A DNA stretch of 64,000 nt from Candidatus Anammoximicrobium sp. (GCA_012515235.1 JAAYYU010000036.1:1-64000), one strand, 5' to 3'. Shown: positions 45,537-55,364, counted from the stretch's first letter. Numbers and translations are program-made. Notes: generated by a model from the letters alone, not told the origin.

Positions 45537-47990
45537 GAACAGCATCCATTCGGGAGCGGACAACAGGCCGATCTCCGGCCGCGGGTCCGGCGGGGGGACC
45601 CAGAAGTTCTTGTTCCAGGCGGCGTTGGGGTTTTTCCAATCGCCGAACATGGGCGCCACCGAGGTCCAGACGCTGATTTTCAACTCGGCCTTCTTTCCAC
45701 GGACGCCAGCCGGAATCGTCCACTCGAACGGCGCCCAGGCACGTTCGCCCAGGGCCTGCCCATCCAGGGCGACCGACGTGTACAGCCCGCCCGTGTCGAG
45801 CCGCAGTTGGACGTCACCTGTGTGATCCGGGATTTTCACCTGGGCCGTATACGTCACCTGCCCCGCGAAATCGGCGAGACCATGTTTCCACAGCGAGCCT
45901 GCGCCAACGGCGCTTGGCAAGGTCTTGATCGTCCCGCTGTCGACTGCGAAAACGCCCGCCAGCCAGGCGAGCGGCAGGAAGTAATTGGTGTCGCTGCCGC
46001 CGGCCTGGATGGCCAGCACGTGCTCGCCCGCGTCTAGTCCCAAGGGCTCGGACTGCCGGTACAATTCGTTGAGGCCCGGCCGCAGGGTGTTGCAAGGCTG
46101 ATCCGCCCGCACGGGCTTGCCGTCCAGTGTCAGCGTACTTGGCGCGGGATGATTGCGCACCACGATTCGGGCTGCCGCAACCGGCTGGCCGACCGTGATT
46201 CGCGCCTGGTTGTCTTTGCCGAACGCCAGCCGATGCGTGTTGACGGCGCTGAGCGCGATCTCGAACGACGTGTCCGGTTCCACCGAGCGGACCGCCACGG
46301 GGGTCGCCGGCTCCGGCGTCTGGCCTTCGAAGCGGAACACGCCGCGCGCCGGCAGCTCGAACGGAACCGGCTGGCCGCCGCGTCGCATCAGACGCAGTTT
46401 CCCGTGCTCGTTTGCCGTCAACCCCAGCACCACGACGCTGCCGTCCTCATACTGCCGCAGCAATACGTCTTCCACGGCGTTGCCCTCTGTGTTCTCAACC
46501 CACACGGCGGGCGGACAGACGGTCTTGGCGAACGCGGCAGCCTCGTCGGGCGAGTTGAACCTGCGGCCGGATTGCTCCTCCTTCAAGACCGCGCCCTCCA
46601 AGGCAAACACCAGCGGCTTGTCGCACGGCTCGTCCTCTTCGTACAGGTCGTACGTCAGTTGGGCTGCTGAGAAACGGCGGAGCGTGGCGAGCAGCGCCGG
46701 ATGTGCTTGGCGTTTTGCGGCCAGCCGGGCGGCTTCGCGTTGCGGATAGCGGACGGCGATCTGGCACCGCACCGGCTTGGACGCATAGCGGGCGGCGACC
46801 CGCGACTCGTCCCCCAGCAGGCGGAAGGCGGGAAACCACGGCTGCATGCGCGTCAGGGGATTGAAGTACCCGGATTTTTCCACGTTGCCTCGCGCGTCGA
46901 TCGGGGCAATGGCCAGGACGTAGCGATCGATCTTGTGCATCGCGCACAGCCAGATCATCTGGCGATGCGTCGCGTGCCGCAGATCGCTCGGCCCCAGCGC
47001 AAACAGCTCGACCAATCCGCCTTGGCCGCGCCGGCCCGCGGCATGCTGGGCCACGGCCAGCGTCAGCCACTCGATGCTCGCGGGATCGTACCGCGTGCCG
47101 ATCTCGTCCATCCCCGGCAACGTCAAGCCCTTCAGCGCGTGCAGCGGGTTGCCGTTGTACAGCGCGGAGTTGCTCGTGCTGTTTTCCGAGATCATGTGCC
47201 CTGTCGCCAGGATTCCCACGCGGTCGCACCAGGCGCGGATCGGATCGAAATAGGCCTGGCGGAACCGCTGGCCGAGCAGCCCGTAATAGACGGCCCACAT
47301 TTCGTCCTTGGTCTTGTCAGCCAGGTACGCCTGGACATCGGCTCGCAACTCCCGGCCAGTCGCCGCCTTGTACTCCGCTTCCGCGCCGTCGAAGTAGCGG
47401 AACAGCAAGTCCGGCTTGCGGTCGAGTGTCGCCGGCGTGGGATGCGCCGGCTCGTCCGTGAAGATGCCCACGATGGTCGTGCCCAAGTACGGGCCGAGTC
47501 GCTGCTCGTACCGCTTGTGCGTCAACTCGATGAACCTTTGCATGGCCGGGAAGCTGTAGTTGTCGGCCCAGCCGGGTGAATGGACGACTTGCCAGCGGAA
47601 CGTGCCGTCGGCGTTCTTGTAGACCGCATACTGGCGGGACTCGAAATCGGGATTCTCCGCCGGCACTCGGCCTTTGCAGGAGCCGCTGGGCCAGTTGTAT
47701 TCGTCGTACAGCCAGATCGACATGTCCAGTCGCCGGGCGTGCTGGCAGAACCACTGGCACATCTGCAGCCACTCGTCGCCCAGGTATTCGTATTCCAGTC
47801 CGCTTCTCGGGTAGATCAGATATTGGTCCACCCCGACGGCCTGATAGGCTTCCAGGGTCTGCTTCACGGTTTGTTCGTCAGGCTTTCCCGTGATCGCGCC
47901 CATCGGGATCAGCGGGCATCGCGGCTCCGCGGCGACTGCGGCCAGCGGGCTTACGGCCGCCAGGACTAGCCAAATGGCTCTCGTCTTCAT
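45534..47990 (-). CDS. GH106-like glycosidase, exported (second copy)
   Basis: An 818-residue protein with a signal peptide (IWLVLAAVSPLAAVAA). The barrel shares the family motif with the 40 kb gene: MSIWLYDEYNWPSGSC at 90-105, then GIFTDEPAHP. HMISENSTSN and the C-terminal jelly-roll (DVQLRLDTGGLYTSVALDGQ) are typical of the galactose-binding-like end of these enzymes. Alpha-L-rhamnosidase or a related activity is inferred. ATG 47990 is preceded by a purine-rich GGGAAGAGGGAC, a good ribosome site, whereas the longer frame from 48170 lacks conservation. It is distinct enough from the first GH106-like protein that recent duplication is unlikely. Confidence 0.8.
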   Translation of the reverse strand: MKTRAIWLVLAAVSPLAAVAAEPRCPLIPMGAITGKPDEQTVKQTLEAYQAVGVDQYLIYPRSGLEYEYLGDEWLQMCQWFCQHARRLDMSIWLYDEYNWPSGSCKGRVPAENPDFESRQYAVYKNADGTFRWQVVHSPGWADNYSFPAMQRFIELTHKRYEQRLGPYLGTTIVGIFTDEPAHPTPATLDRKPDLLFRYFDGAEAEYKAATGRELRADVQAYLADKTKDEMWAVYYGLLGQRFRQAYFDPIRAWCDRVGILATGHMISENSTSNSALYNGNPLHALKGLTLPGMDEIGTRYDPASIEWLTLAVAQHAAGRRGQGGLVELFALGPSDLRHATHRQMIWLCAMHKIDRYVLAIAPIDARGNVEKSGYFNPLTRMQPWFPAFRLLGDESRVAARYASKPVRCQIAVRYPQREAARLAAKRQAHPALLATLRRFSAAQLTYDLYEEDEPCDKPLVFALEGAVLKEEQSGRRFNSPDEAAAFAKTVCPPAVWVENTEGNAVEDVLLRQYEDGSVVVLGLTANEHGKLRLMRRGGQPVPFELPARGVFRFEGQTPEPATPVAVRSVEPDTSFEIALSAVNTHRLAFGKDNQARITVGQPVAAARIVVRNHPAPSTLTLDGKPVRADQPCNTLRPGLNELYRQSEPLGLDAGEHVLAIQAGGSDTNYFLPLAWLAGVFAVDSGTIKTLPSAVGAGSLWKHGLADFAGQVTYTAQVKIPDHTGDVQLRLDTGGLYTSVALDGQALGERAWAPFEWTIPAGVRGKKAELKISVWTSVAPMFGDWKNPNAAWNKNFWVPPPDPRPEIGLLSAPEWMLF

Positions 47991-48192
47991 GTCCCTCTTC
48001 CCTTTCCAGATCCGCGGTATCGCATCGCTTGAAAACTGAGCATGGTTCGCCAAATCACCCTTGCCTGTCAAATCCGCCGCCGCACTCTTCTGTCGTGCGG
48101 CCGGCTCGGATGTCCGGGCCTGACCGAAGCGTTGCCGCCTCCTACCACCGCGCCGCTCCGGTCGTCCCACGGCAACTTGTTGTACTCACCGG

Positions 48193-49587
48193 TCACTTCC
48201 GCTTGGCGACCAGGTAGCCGAAGGCTTCAACGTTCAACAGAGGGCCGTTGCCTTCTGTTTCGGTCTTGGCGCCGGCGGCGAGCAACGGGTCGTAAGACCA
48301 GGTGTGCCCCGCGGGTAAAGCCAGGCGGACCTTCAGGGCGCGGTCCGACAGGTTCACCACGGACAGAACCTCCTTGCCGGCCGCGCGGCGGAGCAAGGAC
48401 AGGACGGTAGCGGGCTGATCGTTGTCCAGCCAGACGACTTCGCCCTGCGTCAGCGCCCGCTCGGCGTGGCGCATCGCGCACAACTGCTTGCAAAACGCGA
48501 ACCGGGCTTGGCCCGCAGGCGTCTGGCCGCTGGCCCAGTCGATTGGCAACCGCCCAAAGATACTGTGGCGGGCCGTATCGGCGACTTCCTGCCCGTTGTA
48601 GAGCATCGGCACTCCGTCCAGGGTGAACAGCACGGCCAGCGTCGCATTCACGCGTGCGCTGCCCCACGCCTTGTCGAGACGGTTTTCATACGCGTCGTTG
48701 GCGATGTCGTGGTTGTCGATAAAGCGGATGAACCGCGCTCCGCCGCGCGGACGTTCGGCCTGCATTTTCTCCCATTGCTTGCGGATGCCCGCCGCGTTGT
48801 CCCACTTGAACCCCCAGCCGTAATCGAGGTCGAACGCCTTCAACTGATCCTCGCGGCGGGTCCCCTCGGCCAACATGCAGATTTGGCCGGGGCGGATTCT
48901 TTCCAAGCGCTCGCGCGCCGTCTCCCAAAAATCCAGCGGAATGCCGTCGGACACGTCGCAGCGGAACCCGTCGGCGCCGAAATCCCGGACCCAGTATTCC
49001 ATGTTCCGCCACAGGTACTCGCGGAGTTCCGGATTGGCCATGTCGATGGCCGGAAAGCCCCACGCGGCGGTAACGATCTTGCCCGCCGCGTCCCGCTTGA
49101 CAAAGTTCGGATGCTCCTTCAGGAACACCGCATTCGGGCCGCAGTGCAGGTAAACCATGTCCAGCAGCACGCGCATCCCCAGCCGGTGCGCCTCGGCAAT
49201 GAACGCCTTCAGGTCATCGTCCGTGCCGTACTCCGGATCCACGTGGTAGTAGTCCTTCATGCGATACATGTTGCGCGGGTTGTTCAGCCCGGATTTCCGC
49301 TGCCGCGGGCTCCAGCCCTTGGTTTCCGGATCGTCGTCCGAGACAAAGACGGGACAGAGGTAGACGATATCGACGCCCAGTTCTGCCACCTTCGGCAGCC
49401 GCGACTGGGCCGCCTTGAGCGTCCCCTCAGGCGTGAAGGCCCGCGGCTGGATCTGGTACATCACCCCGCCCGTCACCCACTCCGGCGACGGCCGCGCCTG
49501 CCGTTGGTTCAACGGCGTCGGCTGCGACGCCTGTGCAAGCGTGGCCAGCGTCAACAGGCCAACGATTCCCAACAAGGTGACTTTCAT
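48193..49587 (-). CDS. GH13 alpha-amylase-family enzyme, exported
   Basis: A 464-residue exported alpha-glucan hydrolase. The signal peptide ends at TLAQA (about residue 20). Conserved regions are present: I DMVYLH (143-148, with Leu where Asn is common), II GFRCDVSD with nucleophile D211, III LAEGT with E241, and IV FIDNHD with D294. VMYQIQPRAF at the start of the barrel and the short B domain suit the neopullulanase/cyclomaltodextrinase-like side of GH13, but with a compact C-terminal domain. It stands about 200 bp from the GH106-like gene on the same strand. Confidence 0.93.
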   Translation of the reverse strand: MKVTLLGIVGLLTLATLAQASQPTPLNQRQARPSPEWVTGGVMYQIQPRAFTPEGTLKAAQSRLPKVAELGVDIVYLCPVFVSDDDPETKGWSPRQRKSGLNNPRNMYRMKDYYHVDPEYGTDDDLKAFIAEAHRLGMRVLLDMVYLHCGPNAVFLKEHPNFVKRDAAGKIVTAAWGFPAIDMANPELREYLWRNMEYWVRDFGADGFRCDVSDGIPLDFWETARERLERIRPGQICMLAEGTRREDQLKAFDLDYGWGFKWDNAAGIRKQWEKMQAERPRGGARFIRFIDNHDIANDAYENRLDKAWGSARVNATLAVLFTLDGVPMLYNGQEVADTARHSIFGRLPIDWASGQTPAGQARFAFCKQLCAMRHAERALTQGEVVWLDNDQPATVLSLLRRAAGKEVLSVVNLSDRALKVRLALPAGHTWSYDPLLAAGAKTETEGNGPLLNVEAFGYLVAKRK

Positions 49588-50197
49588 CTTGCGGTCCTTT
49601 CATGCTGCAACTTCGCGATGGTTTGTGGTTCAAGAGGGACGGTGAGCCGCTCGGCGACAAACCATGCGGCAAACCCAACCGGCATCGATGTATTCTGTGC
49701 AATCGTCCGGGACACCGTCAAGCTGCGGGGCGACCGGCAGTCGCAACGGAGGCCAAAACAACTTCCCGGTTTCAGTGGGAACTGGCGGCATGCCGAGGGC
49801 CTCGCCGGTTCAGATCGCGGGGTCCGAGGCAACTTTGCTGCTCGCCAGCGTAGAGCGGTGTCCAAGACCAGAGATGACTGCGCAAACAAATCCGTTGCTT
49901 CGCCACCACGCTGGCAAGCAGCGTGGTGGCCGAAGACGGGCAGGTCGCGGGGCGGGGCGACGGCTGGTGCTGAACATGGCTCCACGCTGGCAAGCAGCGT
50001 GGTGGCCGGAACACCGTCGCCTTTCCCATCCGCCGCGGGGCGATTGCTGCGGTTTTTCGTGGGGAAAACTCGGGAGGGTTCACCGCCGGCCAGCGCCGCT
50101 CTGCTCCAAGCAAGCGGCTTTGGACGCCAGGCCACGGTGATCGGAGCCGGACGAGATCGCGTTCCCGCGGATGGGACAGAGTCTCCTCGAACGACGC
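49588..50197. other. Gene-free stretch with hairpin-unit repeats
   Basis: About 610 bp between two minus-strand genes. It contains the repeat locus 49836-50012. Long minus-strand frames cross the repeats and translate them as TTLLASVEPCS; these are not real genes. Nothing else is recognised. Confidence 0.6.
49836..50012. repeat. Hairpin-unit repeat locus, three cores
   Basis: Three copies of the core hairpin CCACGCTG-loop-CAGCGTGG (the first degenerate, at about 49845-49865) joined by two linkers. The first linker contains GGTGTCCAAGACCAG and the second GGTGCTGAACAT. The middle core is shared between units facing in opposite directions. It is the same family as the array at 54929-55325. Confidence 0.8.
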
Positions 50198-51187
50198 TTA
50201 CGACTTGCCCAGTCCGGCCATGAACTCCTGGTAGCGCTCGGCCACACGCCCCGTGGCGGCGTCGCCGGAGTGGACGAGGATGCCCACGTGCTGCTTGAGC
50301 GACTCGCCCTTTTTCAGCACAAACGGCACGCCGCTGCGGGCGTCGGGCCGGCGCGGTCCGAAGGTGCCGTAGTCGCGCACCAGCCACAGCGGTGGCGTCT
50401 CGCCGTCGGCCACGGGGAAGACCGCCAATCCCTCCGTGACGCCGTCCACGCAATTGGAGCAGTCCACCCAGAAGGCTCGCTTCTCATGAGTTCCCTGCTC
50501 ATTGACGCCGCCGGCCGAGTTGGTGATGGCGCCACCGGCCTCCTTGACGAACTTGGCGTGCATCCGCACGTAGGGCCAGGCATAATGGTTCCACTCGCTG
50601 ACGAAGCTTACGTCGTCATAGTTGGCCTGTAATTCGAACTGCAAATCGAGCATGTACTCGCCCCGGCCCAAGGGCACGACGCGCAACCGCCGCACTTCGT
50701 CCAGCACGCGCAGCTGGCCGAAATCGGCCAGCCAAGTGGCCTGGGTCCGGATGACGGCCTGGCCGCCAACCACGTCCTCGCCCAGGAACTTCATGTGCCG
50801 GATGCAGTCGCGGAAACCACGTGCGGTCCGTTTGGACTCCTCTGTGACCCCGATGCCATAGAACGAGATGGGCTCGTGGTTGGGCGGCTGCACAATGTCG
50901 TTGACCCAAATCGAACGGTGATGCGAGTGGCGGTCGTCGGGGTACTGGACCGTCAACGGCTTGCCGGAGGGACTGCGGACCGGGTAGTAGTGCGGAAAGT
51001 CGAGATCGGCGGCGTATTGGTAGGCGATGGCTTCGCGGCTGTCGATCAGGATCTGCAACTGCCCTCGTTGATCGTCACGCTTCAACTCGATCGCCGGAGC
51101 CGGCGCGGCCGCTTGGACGATACCAACTGCGGACGACAGCAACAACAACAGACCCGTCCCTGCACGGACAATCCAAAACGTTTTCAT
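50198..51187 (-). CDS. Exported DUF6807 (PmoA-like) protein
   Basis: A 329-residue protein with a signal peptide (LLLLLSSAVGIVQA). It matches the DUF6807 family, annotated in many planctomycetes as PmoA-related, with characteristic HYYPVRSPSGKPLTVQYP, DDRHSHHRSIWV and FVSEWNHYAWPYVRMHAKF. The His-rich segment may bind metal. The biochemical role is unknown; these proteins are frequent near Gfo/Idh/MocA oxidoreductases and glycosidases, and a name implying methane oxidation should not be taken literally. ATG 51187 follows an AGGAGAGACC ribosome site; the longer frame to 51343 is not conserved. Confidence 0.85.
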   Translation of the reverse strand: MKTFWIVRAGTGLLLLLSSAVGIVQAAAPAPAIELKRDDQRGQLQILIDSREAIAYQYAADLDFPHYYPVRSPSGKPLTVQYPDDRHSHHRSIWVNDIVQPPNHEPISFYGIGVTEESKRTARGFRDCIRHMKFLGEDVVGGQAVIRTQATWLADFGQLRVLDEVRRLRVVPLGRGEYMLDLQFELQANYDDVSFVSEWNHYAWPYVRMHAKFVKEAGGAITNSAGGVNEQGTHEKRAFWVDCSNCVDGVTEGLAVFPVADGETPPLWLVRDYGTFGPRRPDARSGVPFVLKKGESLKQHVGILVHSGDAATGRVAERYQEFMAGLGKS

Positions 51188-51796
51188 TCCAGGTCTCTCC
51201 TTTTCTTCATCGAGTAGGTTTCGCACACACCAAGGAATGGTTGTCAGGACAGCCGTCCCTGCCCCTTCCGCACTTCCCAGGCTCCGGCGCGTCCAGTGTA
51301 CGCGATCGGGTCGCGACCGACTACAGCGGTCCCTCTCTGCCACTAGTCCACTATCTGCACCCGGTACGGCGCATCGCTGGGTGGAAGTGTGGCGCTCAGC
51401 CAGCCGTCGTGTTCGGTCGCGGCAGGAAACGCGGCGGACTGGTTGCCGGGCGCTAACACCAAACGGGAAACAGCCACGGAAAGTCGCTGTTATCAGGGCA
51501 CGGTCGCGCGAAATGGGGTCAGGCTTACAGAATTCAATTTTGGCCGAGCAGAGTCATACGACGCGGCTGGCACCAAACTCGGCCAAAATTGAATTCTGTA
51601 AGCCTGACCCCAGCATCGAAACCGTGACTTCATCAACGACGCGGAAAAGTGCCGAAATCCCGTTTGGTGCTAGTTGCGGCTTGCTGCCGCGCAGGCCCCG
51701 TCGGACGCGCGCGTCGGTAGCTCCACCCGTGCCAGCCAACTGGCCAATCCTTGGGGTGACTTTCCGGAGCCACGACGAAGAGCCGCAGGGGCCACT
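51188..51796. other. Gene-free stretch with palindrome copy 3
   Basis: About 610 bp between two minus-strand genes. Apart from the inverted repeat at 51515-51611, only short unconvincing frames are present. Confidence 0.6.
51515..51611. repeat. GGGGTCAGGCTTACAG palindrome, copy 3
   Basis: A 97-bp inverted repeat with perfect 34-bp arms (inner part AATTCAATTTTGGCCGAG). Its loop resembles the reverse complement of the copy 4 loop (GGTGCCAGCC against GGCACCAGCC), so copy 3 is inserted in the opposite orientation to copies 1 and 4. Confidence 0.92.
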
Positions 51797-53638
51797 TCAC
51801 GGCCACTGCGGTTTCAGCCGCAGTTCGATCGTCGCCTGGGAAACACCCGCCAGGTGAACGGCCAGTTTCCGGATCCGATTGTTGCTGCCTTGACGTTCGG
51901 GTTGGGGCGAAGTCGGCAGCGACGCGGCGGGCAGCACTTCGAGCTTGGCGTCAGCCGGCGACGCCAGTTCGACCAGCAGCGATTGGCCGCCGATGCGCAG
52001 CGTCGCCGTGCGAGCGTCGTCGCTCAGGCTGATGTCGGCCGGCGTGTGCAGCTGCGACCAGATTTCGGCCGGAGCCGGCGTTTGGATCTCGTCGCGGATC
52101 GTCACCCAGCGGCGGTCGTGCAGGCAGATCGTACGCTGGACCTGCGTGGCGTGCATGGCGTAGGCGGGCGTCAGGTCCAGCACGGCGGACGGCGAGCCGC
52201 CTTCGCCGGGGGCCTCGAACCGCACGATCTTGGTGGCCGCTCGCGGATCCTGGTCCGGACCTTTCCCCGGATTGACCAGCAGCGTATTGTGGCCCTCGGC
52301 CCGCAGCCGGTAGTAATCCCAACGCTGGCGGCCGAAGTAGCCGGGCAGGTTGTAGTTGTCCGCGCCCAGATCGACGAACCAGCGCTGGCCCAACGCCTCC
52401 AGCACGAAAGTGCCCAGGTCCAGATGGCTGTGGTTGACGGCGTTCGAGCCGGCTTTGAAGGCGACCCAGAGGGCGTGGCGGTCGTTCCACGCGCTGCGGA
52501 AGATGCCGACCTCGGCGTCGCGGAAGTGCTTGCCCAGCGGCAGCGTGGCCGGATCGGACTGATGTCCGCGCGAGTCGTAGTACACCAGGTCCATCGCCGA
52601 CGGCTTGGCGTGGTCGATCTGGAAGGCCGCGTACTCGGGCCGGTTGAACTTGCGGGCGAACCAGAACAGTTGGGGCGGGCGAGGCGTGCCGGCGTGGGCG
52701 TCGGCAAAGTCGAACGTCCGGTCCAGCGGCCCGGTCAGGTACAGCGGGAACGTGCCGGCCTCGGCAAAGCCGGGAATGGCCGACAAGCCGTAGTCGGTGC
52801 CCAGCCCCGACTCCAAGGCGGCGAGCATGGCCACGTTGTACTGCGTGGCGTAGGACCAGTAGCCCGGCCCTTCGCCCCACGCGCCGTCGGGGGCGAAATT
52901 CTTCATCGCCCGCGGCACGCTGCGGATGGCACATTCCAAGATCTCGCCGGCCAGTTCCGGCAGTTCGTCCGCCAAGGCCAGCGCGCCGACCGTCATGCCC
53001 CCGTTGCAGACCTGGTTCCAGTTGTGTTGCGAGTTGTGCCACCAGCCTTTCGGCTGCCGGTAGACCTTCAAGCCCGGCTGCAGCCCCAGGTCGACCATCG
53101 CGGTCTGCAGCACCTGCCGCTGGTCCGCCGTCCACTGGTCGTACAGCCAGTCGTAGCCGAGGCCGAAGGCCGCGGTCATTTCGGCCGTGTCCAGAAAGTG
53201 CCGCGGGTTCCAATCCGGGAACTTGGCCGCTGCCTCCAGTTCTCCCCACGCGCGCTCGACGTAGCGTCGGTCGCCGTCCAGTCGGTACAGCAGGGCCAGC
53301 GTCGTGACTCGATCCAGCACGCGGCGGCTGGTCGCCAGCAGCCGCAGGCCATCGGGAATCTCGTACTGCGACGGCCGGGCACGCAGGATCGCTGCGCCTT
53401 CTTCGCGGAGCGACTCGTGCCAGCGCGTCAATGTCTGGTCCGCTTTGACCTCCCGCTTCAGTTCCTCGAACCTGTCGGCCGTCGCGATCAACCGCGGATG
53501 CCCGGCCCGGACAGCCGCCAGGATCTGCGCGGCCTTGGGCAGCTCGAGCGGTGCGGCGTCCGCGGCCAATGCTTGGCTGGACAAAGCGCAGACCAGGAGG
53601 ACGCTGAGGACGGACGAGAATCGGCAAGCGGAATGCAT
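51797..53638 (-). CDS. Heparinase II/III-family polysaccharide lyase-like protein, exported
   Basis: A 613-residue protein with a signal peptide (VLLVCALSSQALA). The N-terminal alpha/alpha toroid (about 30-330) has GHPRLIATADRFEELK, NQVCNGGMTVGALAL and EGPGYWSYATQYN. The C-terminal half is a beta-sheet domain beginning RDAEVGIFRSAWNDRHALWV, with NHSHLDLGTFVLEALG and RAEGHNTLLVNPG. This is the heparinase II/III architecture, which acts on uronic-acid polysaccharides. The substrate need not be heparin; alginate- or pectin-like substrates are possible. ATG 53638 gives the signal peptide. A decayed relative lies at 61.4-62.1 kb. Confidence 0.9.
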   Translation of the reverse strand: MHSACRFSSVLSVLLVCALSSQALAADAAPLELPKAAQILAAVRAGHPRLIATADRFEELKREVKADQTLTRWHESLREEGAAILRARPSQYEIPDGLRLLATSRRVLDRVTTLALLYRLDGDRRYVERAWGELEAAAKFPDWNPRHFLDTAEMTAAFGLGYDWLYDQWTADQRQVLQTAMVDLGLQPGLKVYRQPKGWWHNSQHNWNQVCNGGMTVGALALADELPELAGEILECAIRSVPRAMKNFAPDGAWGEGPGYWSYATQYNVAMLAALESGLGTDYGLSAIPGFAEAGTFPLYLTGPLDRTFDFADAHAGTPRPPQLFWFARKFNRPEYAAFQIDHAKPSAMDLVYYDSRGHQSDPATLPLGKHFRDAEVGIFRSAWNDRHALWVAFKAGSNAVNHSHLDLGTFVLEALGQRWFVDLGADNYNLPGYFGRQRWDYYRLRAEGHNTLLVNPGKGPDQDPRAATKIVRFEAPGEGGSPSAVLDLTPAYAMHATQVQRTICLHDRRWVTIRDEIQTPAPAEIWSQLHTPADISLSDDARTATLRIGGQSLLVELASPADAKLEVLPAASLPTSPQPERQGSNNRIRKLAVHLAGVSQATIELRLKPQWP

Positions 53639-53774
53639 GGTGGGCTCCTTGGTGGACGATCGTGGTTTCACCGCCAGCCGAACGGGCTGCGCGGACCCGA
53701 GACGCCGCTTCGACGTGTCCGGGTTTGCGCACGCCGACGGCCTTGCGGTGAAACGAAGATTACATCATCGGCGG

Positions 53775-54857
53775 TCATGCGTCGATGTCCTGCGCCTGCA
53801 TTTCGGCAGGTTTTGGCTTCCGCCACACCCAGGGCAGCGGGAGAAGAGTCAGCAGCACGAACACGGCCAGCCGATAGAAGTTGCCGACTTTCGGTCGCTT
53901 CCAGTCGTCGGCGCCAACGGTCCAGTCCAGTTCGGACGTTGCCACGCCGTCGTCGATCGTCAGCAGCGCGGACCAAACGTCGCGCGGCAGCCCGTAGAAT
54001 TGGTAGGAGACTCTCCCATCAGCGGTCGCTACGTAGCGGCCGCCAGAATACTCGTAGAAAAAATCCTCCCGGCGGTGAGGGCTGGCGAACTGCCGGTCGG
54101 GCGAAGTGAGGATTCCAAGGGCCTCGTCCAACGTCAGGTCCCGCGGATCCATCCAAGGGATGTTCGTGCTCTGGTCCTCCATCACCAGGATGGTGCTGGC
54201 TGTGCCGTCCGTGATTTCGCTCATTTTTCTCGCGGACGCACCGGGCCACGCCGTCCGGGGCCCGACGACCGCCACGTAGCTGGTCCAGAGACTGGTTCCA
54301 CGCACAGCGCGCCGGTCGCTTGGACACGCGTAGACCCAAGGCACGGGATTCAGCAGTCTGCTGTTGTTCGGACCGTCCCAGGGCTCATTGAAATTGTACT
54401 TGTCGTACCGGGATTTCTCTTCCACGTACGGCAGCAACAGCACTCGCCAGCTGTGCGTGGGCCTGCCGTCCCGGTCTGGGACGAAGGCCGGCGGAAAGAC
54501 CCCGTGATCGGAATGGTAGTTGTGGAGGGCATACGCGAGTTGCTTGAGGTTGTTGGCGCACTGCGCGCGTCTGGCCGATTCGCGAGCGGTTTGGACCGCA
54601 GGCAGCAAAAGGGAAATCAGACAGAAGCAGATTAGTACCACCAGGCAACCGCGAGCCAACGCCCGAGGGCGTGAACGGCTGAAGAAGACGGAGGCCCAGA
54701 AGCCCAGGATCGGGACCGCCAAGGGCAGGCCTGCCGCGCCGAAAGTCGCCAGCGCGGCGCCCAGCAGGGTCATCGCGTAGAAGACGTGGATCAGCCGGAA
54801 ACGGAGACCCGGCAGCAACGTTTCATCGGCGGCTGGGACGGTGTTGTTCGTCGTCAT
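53775..54857 (-). CDS. DUF1559 prepilin-like protein
   Basis: A 360-residue membrane protein of the DUF1559 family, very abundant in planctomycetes. Two or three hydrophobic segments (about 30-100) precede the signature LLLPAVQTARESARRAQCANNLKQLAYALHNY, here given in parts: LLLPAVQTARESARR then CANNLKQL. The domain body includes PWDGPNNSRLL and ISDGTASTILVMED-like sequence (EITDGTASTILVMED). Unlike the usual type IV prepilin-like members, it has several N-terminal membrane segments and an extra C-terminal one (LAVFVLLTLLPLPWVW). ATG 54857 is preferred because the frame to 55034 runs into the repeat array. Confidence 0.85.
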   Translation of the reverse strand: MTTNNTVPAADETLLPGLRFRLIHVFYAMTLLGAALATFGAAGLPLAVPILGFWASVFFSRSRPRALARGCLVVLICFCLISLLLPAVQTARESARRAQCANNLKQLAYALHNYHSDHGVFPPAFVPDRDGRPTHSWRVLLLPYVEEKSRYDKYNFNEPWDGPNNSRLLNPVPWVYACPSDRRAVRGTSLWTSYVAVVGPRTAWPGASARKMSEITDGTASTILVMEDQSTNIPWMDPRDLTLDEALGILTSPDRQFASPHRREDFFYEYSGGRYVATADGRVSYQFYGLPRDVWSALLTIDDGVATSELDWTVGADDWKRPKVGNFYRLAVFVLLTLLPLPWVWRKPKPAEMQAQDIDA

Positions 54858-54928
54858 GGGAAGCAGAGGCCAGGAACTTGAGTTCGGGTTGGGCAACCGC
54901 GTGCCCGAAATGACTTCCTCGATCCGGG

Positions 54929-55325
54929 CCACCACGCTGCTTGCCAGCGTGGAGCCATGTTCAGGACCAGCCTTCGCCCCGCCGCGCGAGTTCCTCGTCT
55001 TCGGCCACCACGCTGCTTGACAGCGTGGAGCCATGTTCAGGACCAGCCTTCGCCCCGCCGCGCGAGTTCCTCGTCTTCGGCCACCACGCTGCTTGCCAGC
55101 GTGGAGCCATGTTCAGGACCAGCCTTCGCCCCGCTCACAGCGTCCAGCATAGTGAACACCGCTCCACGCTGGTAAGCAGCGTGGTGGCGAAGAAGCCGAT
55201 TTGTTCGCAGGGATTCCTGGTCTTGAACACCGCTCCACGCTGGCGAGCAGCGTGGTGGCGAAGACACCGATTTGTTCGCGGGCATCCCTGGTCTTGAACA
55301 CCACTCCACGCTGGCGAGCAGCGTG
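54929..55325. repeat. Head-to-head array of six hairpin units
   Basis: Three direct units (starting 54929, 55005 and 55081; period 76 bp) are followed by three units in the opposite orientation (starting 55161, 55232 and 55303; period 71 bp). Every unit has the same 8-bp stem (CCACGCTG / CAGCGTGG) around a five-base loop, written on the plus-unit strand as CTTGC, CTTGA, CTTGC, CTTAC, CTCGC and CTCGC. Linkers share TGTTCA(A/G)GACCAG and TCTTCG but differ between the two halves. It is not a CRISPR: there are no unique spacers. Confidence 0.9.
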
Positions 55326-55364
55326 AAAGTGATGGCCGTCGCCAACATGCCGAGACCAGGGGCA

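Noticed and set aside
50198-51187. Particulate methane monooxygenase subunit
   Set aside because: The PmoA label attached to the DUF6807 family is an annotation legacy; the protein is soluble, exported and lacks the membrane helices of pMMO subunits.
54929-55325. Possible CRISPR array
   Set aside because: Linkers are repeats rather than unique spacers, the units change orientation, and no cas genes are present.
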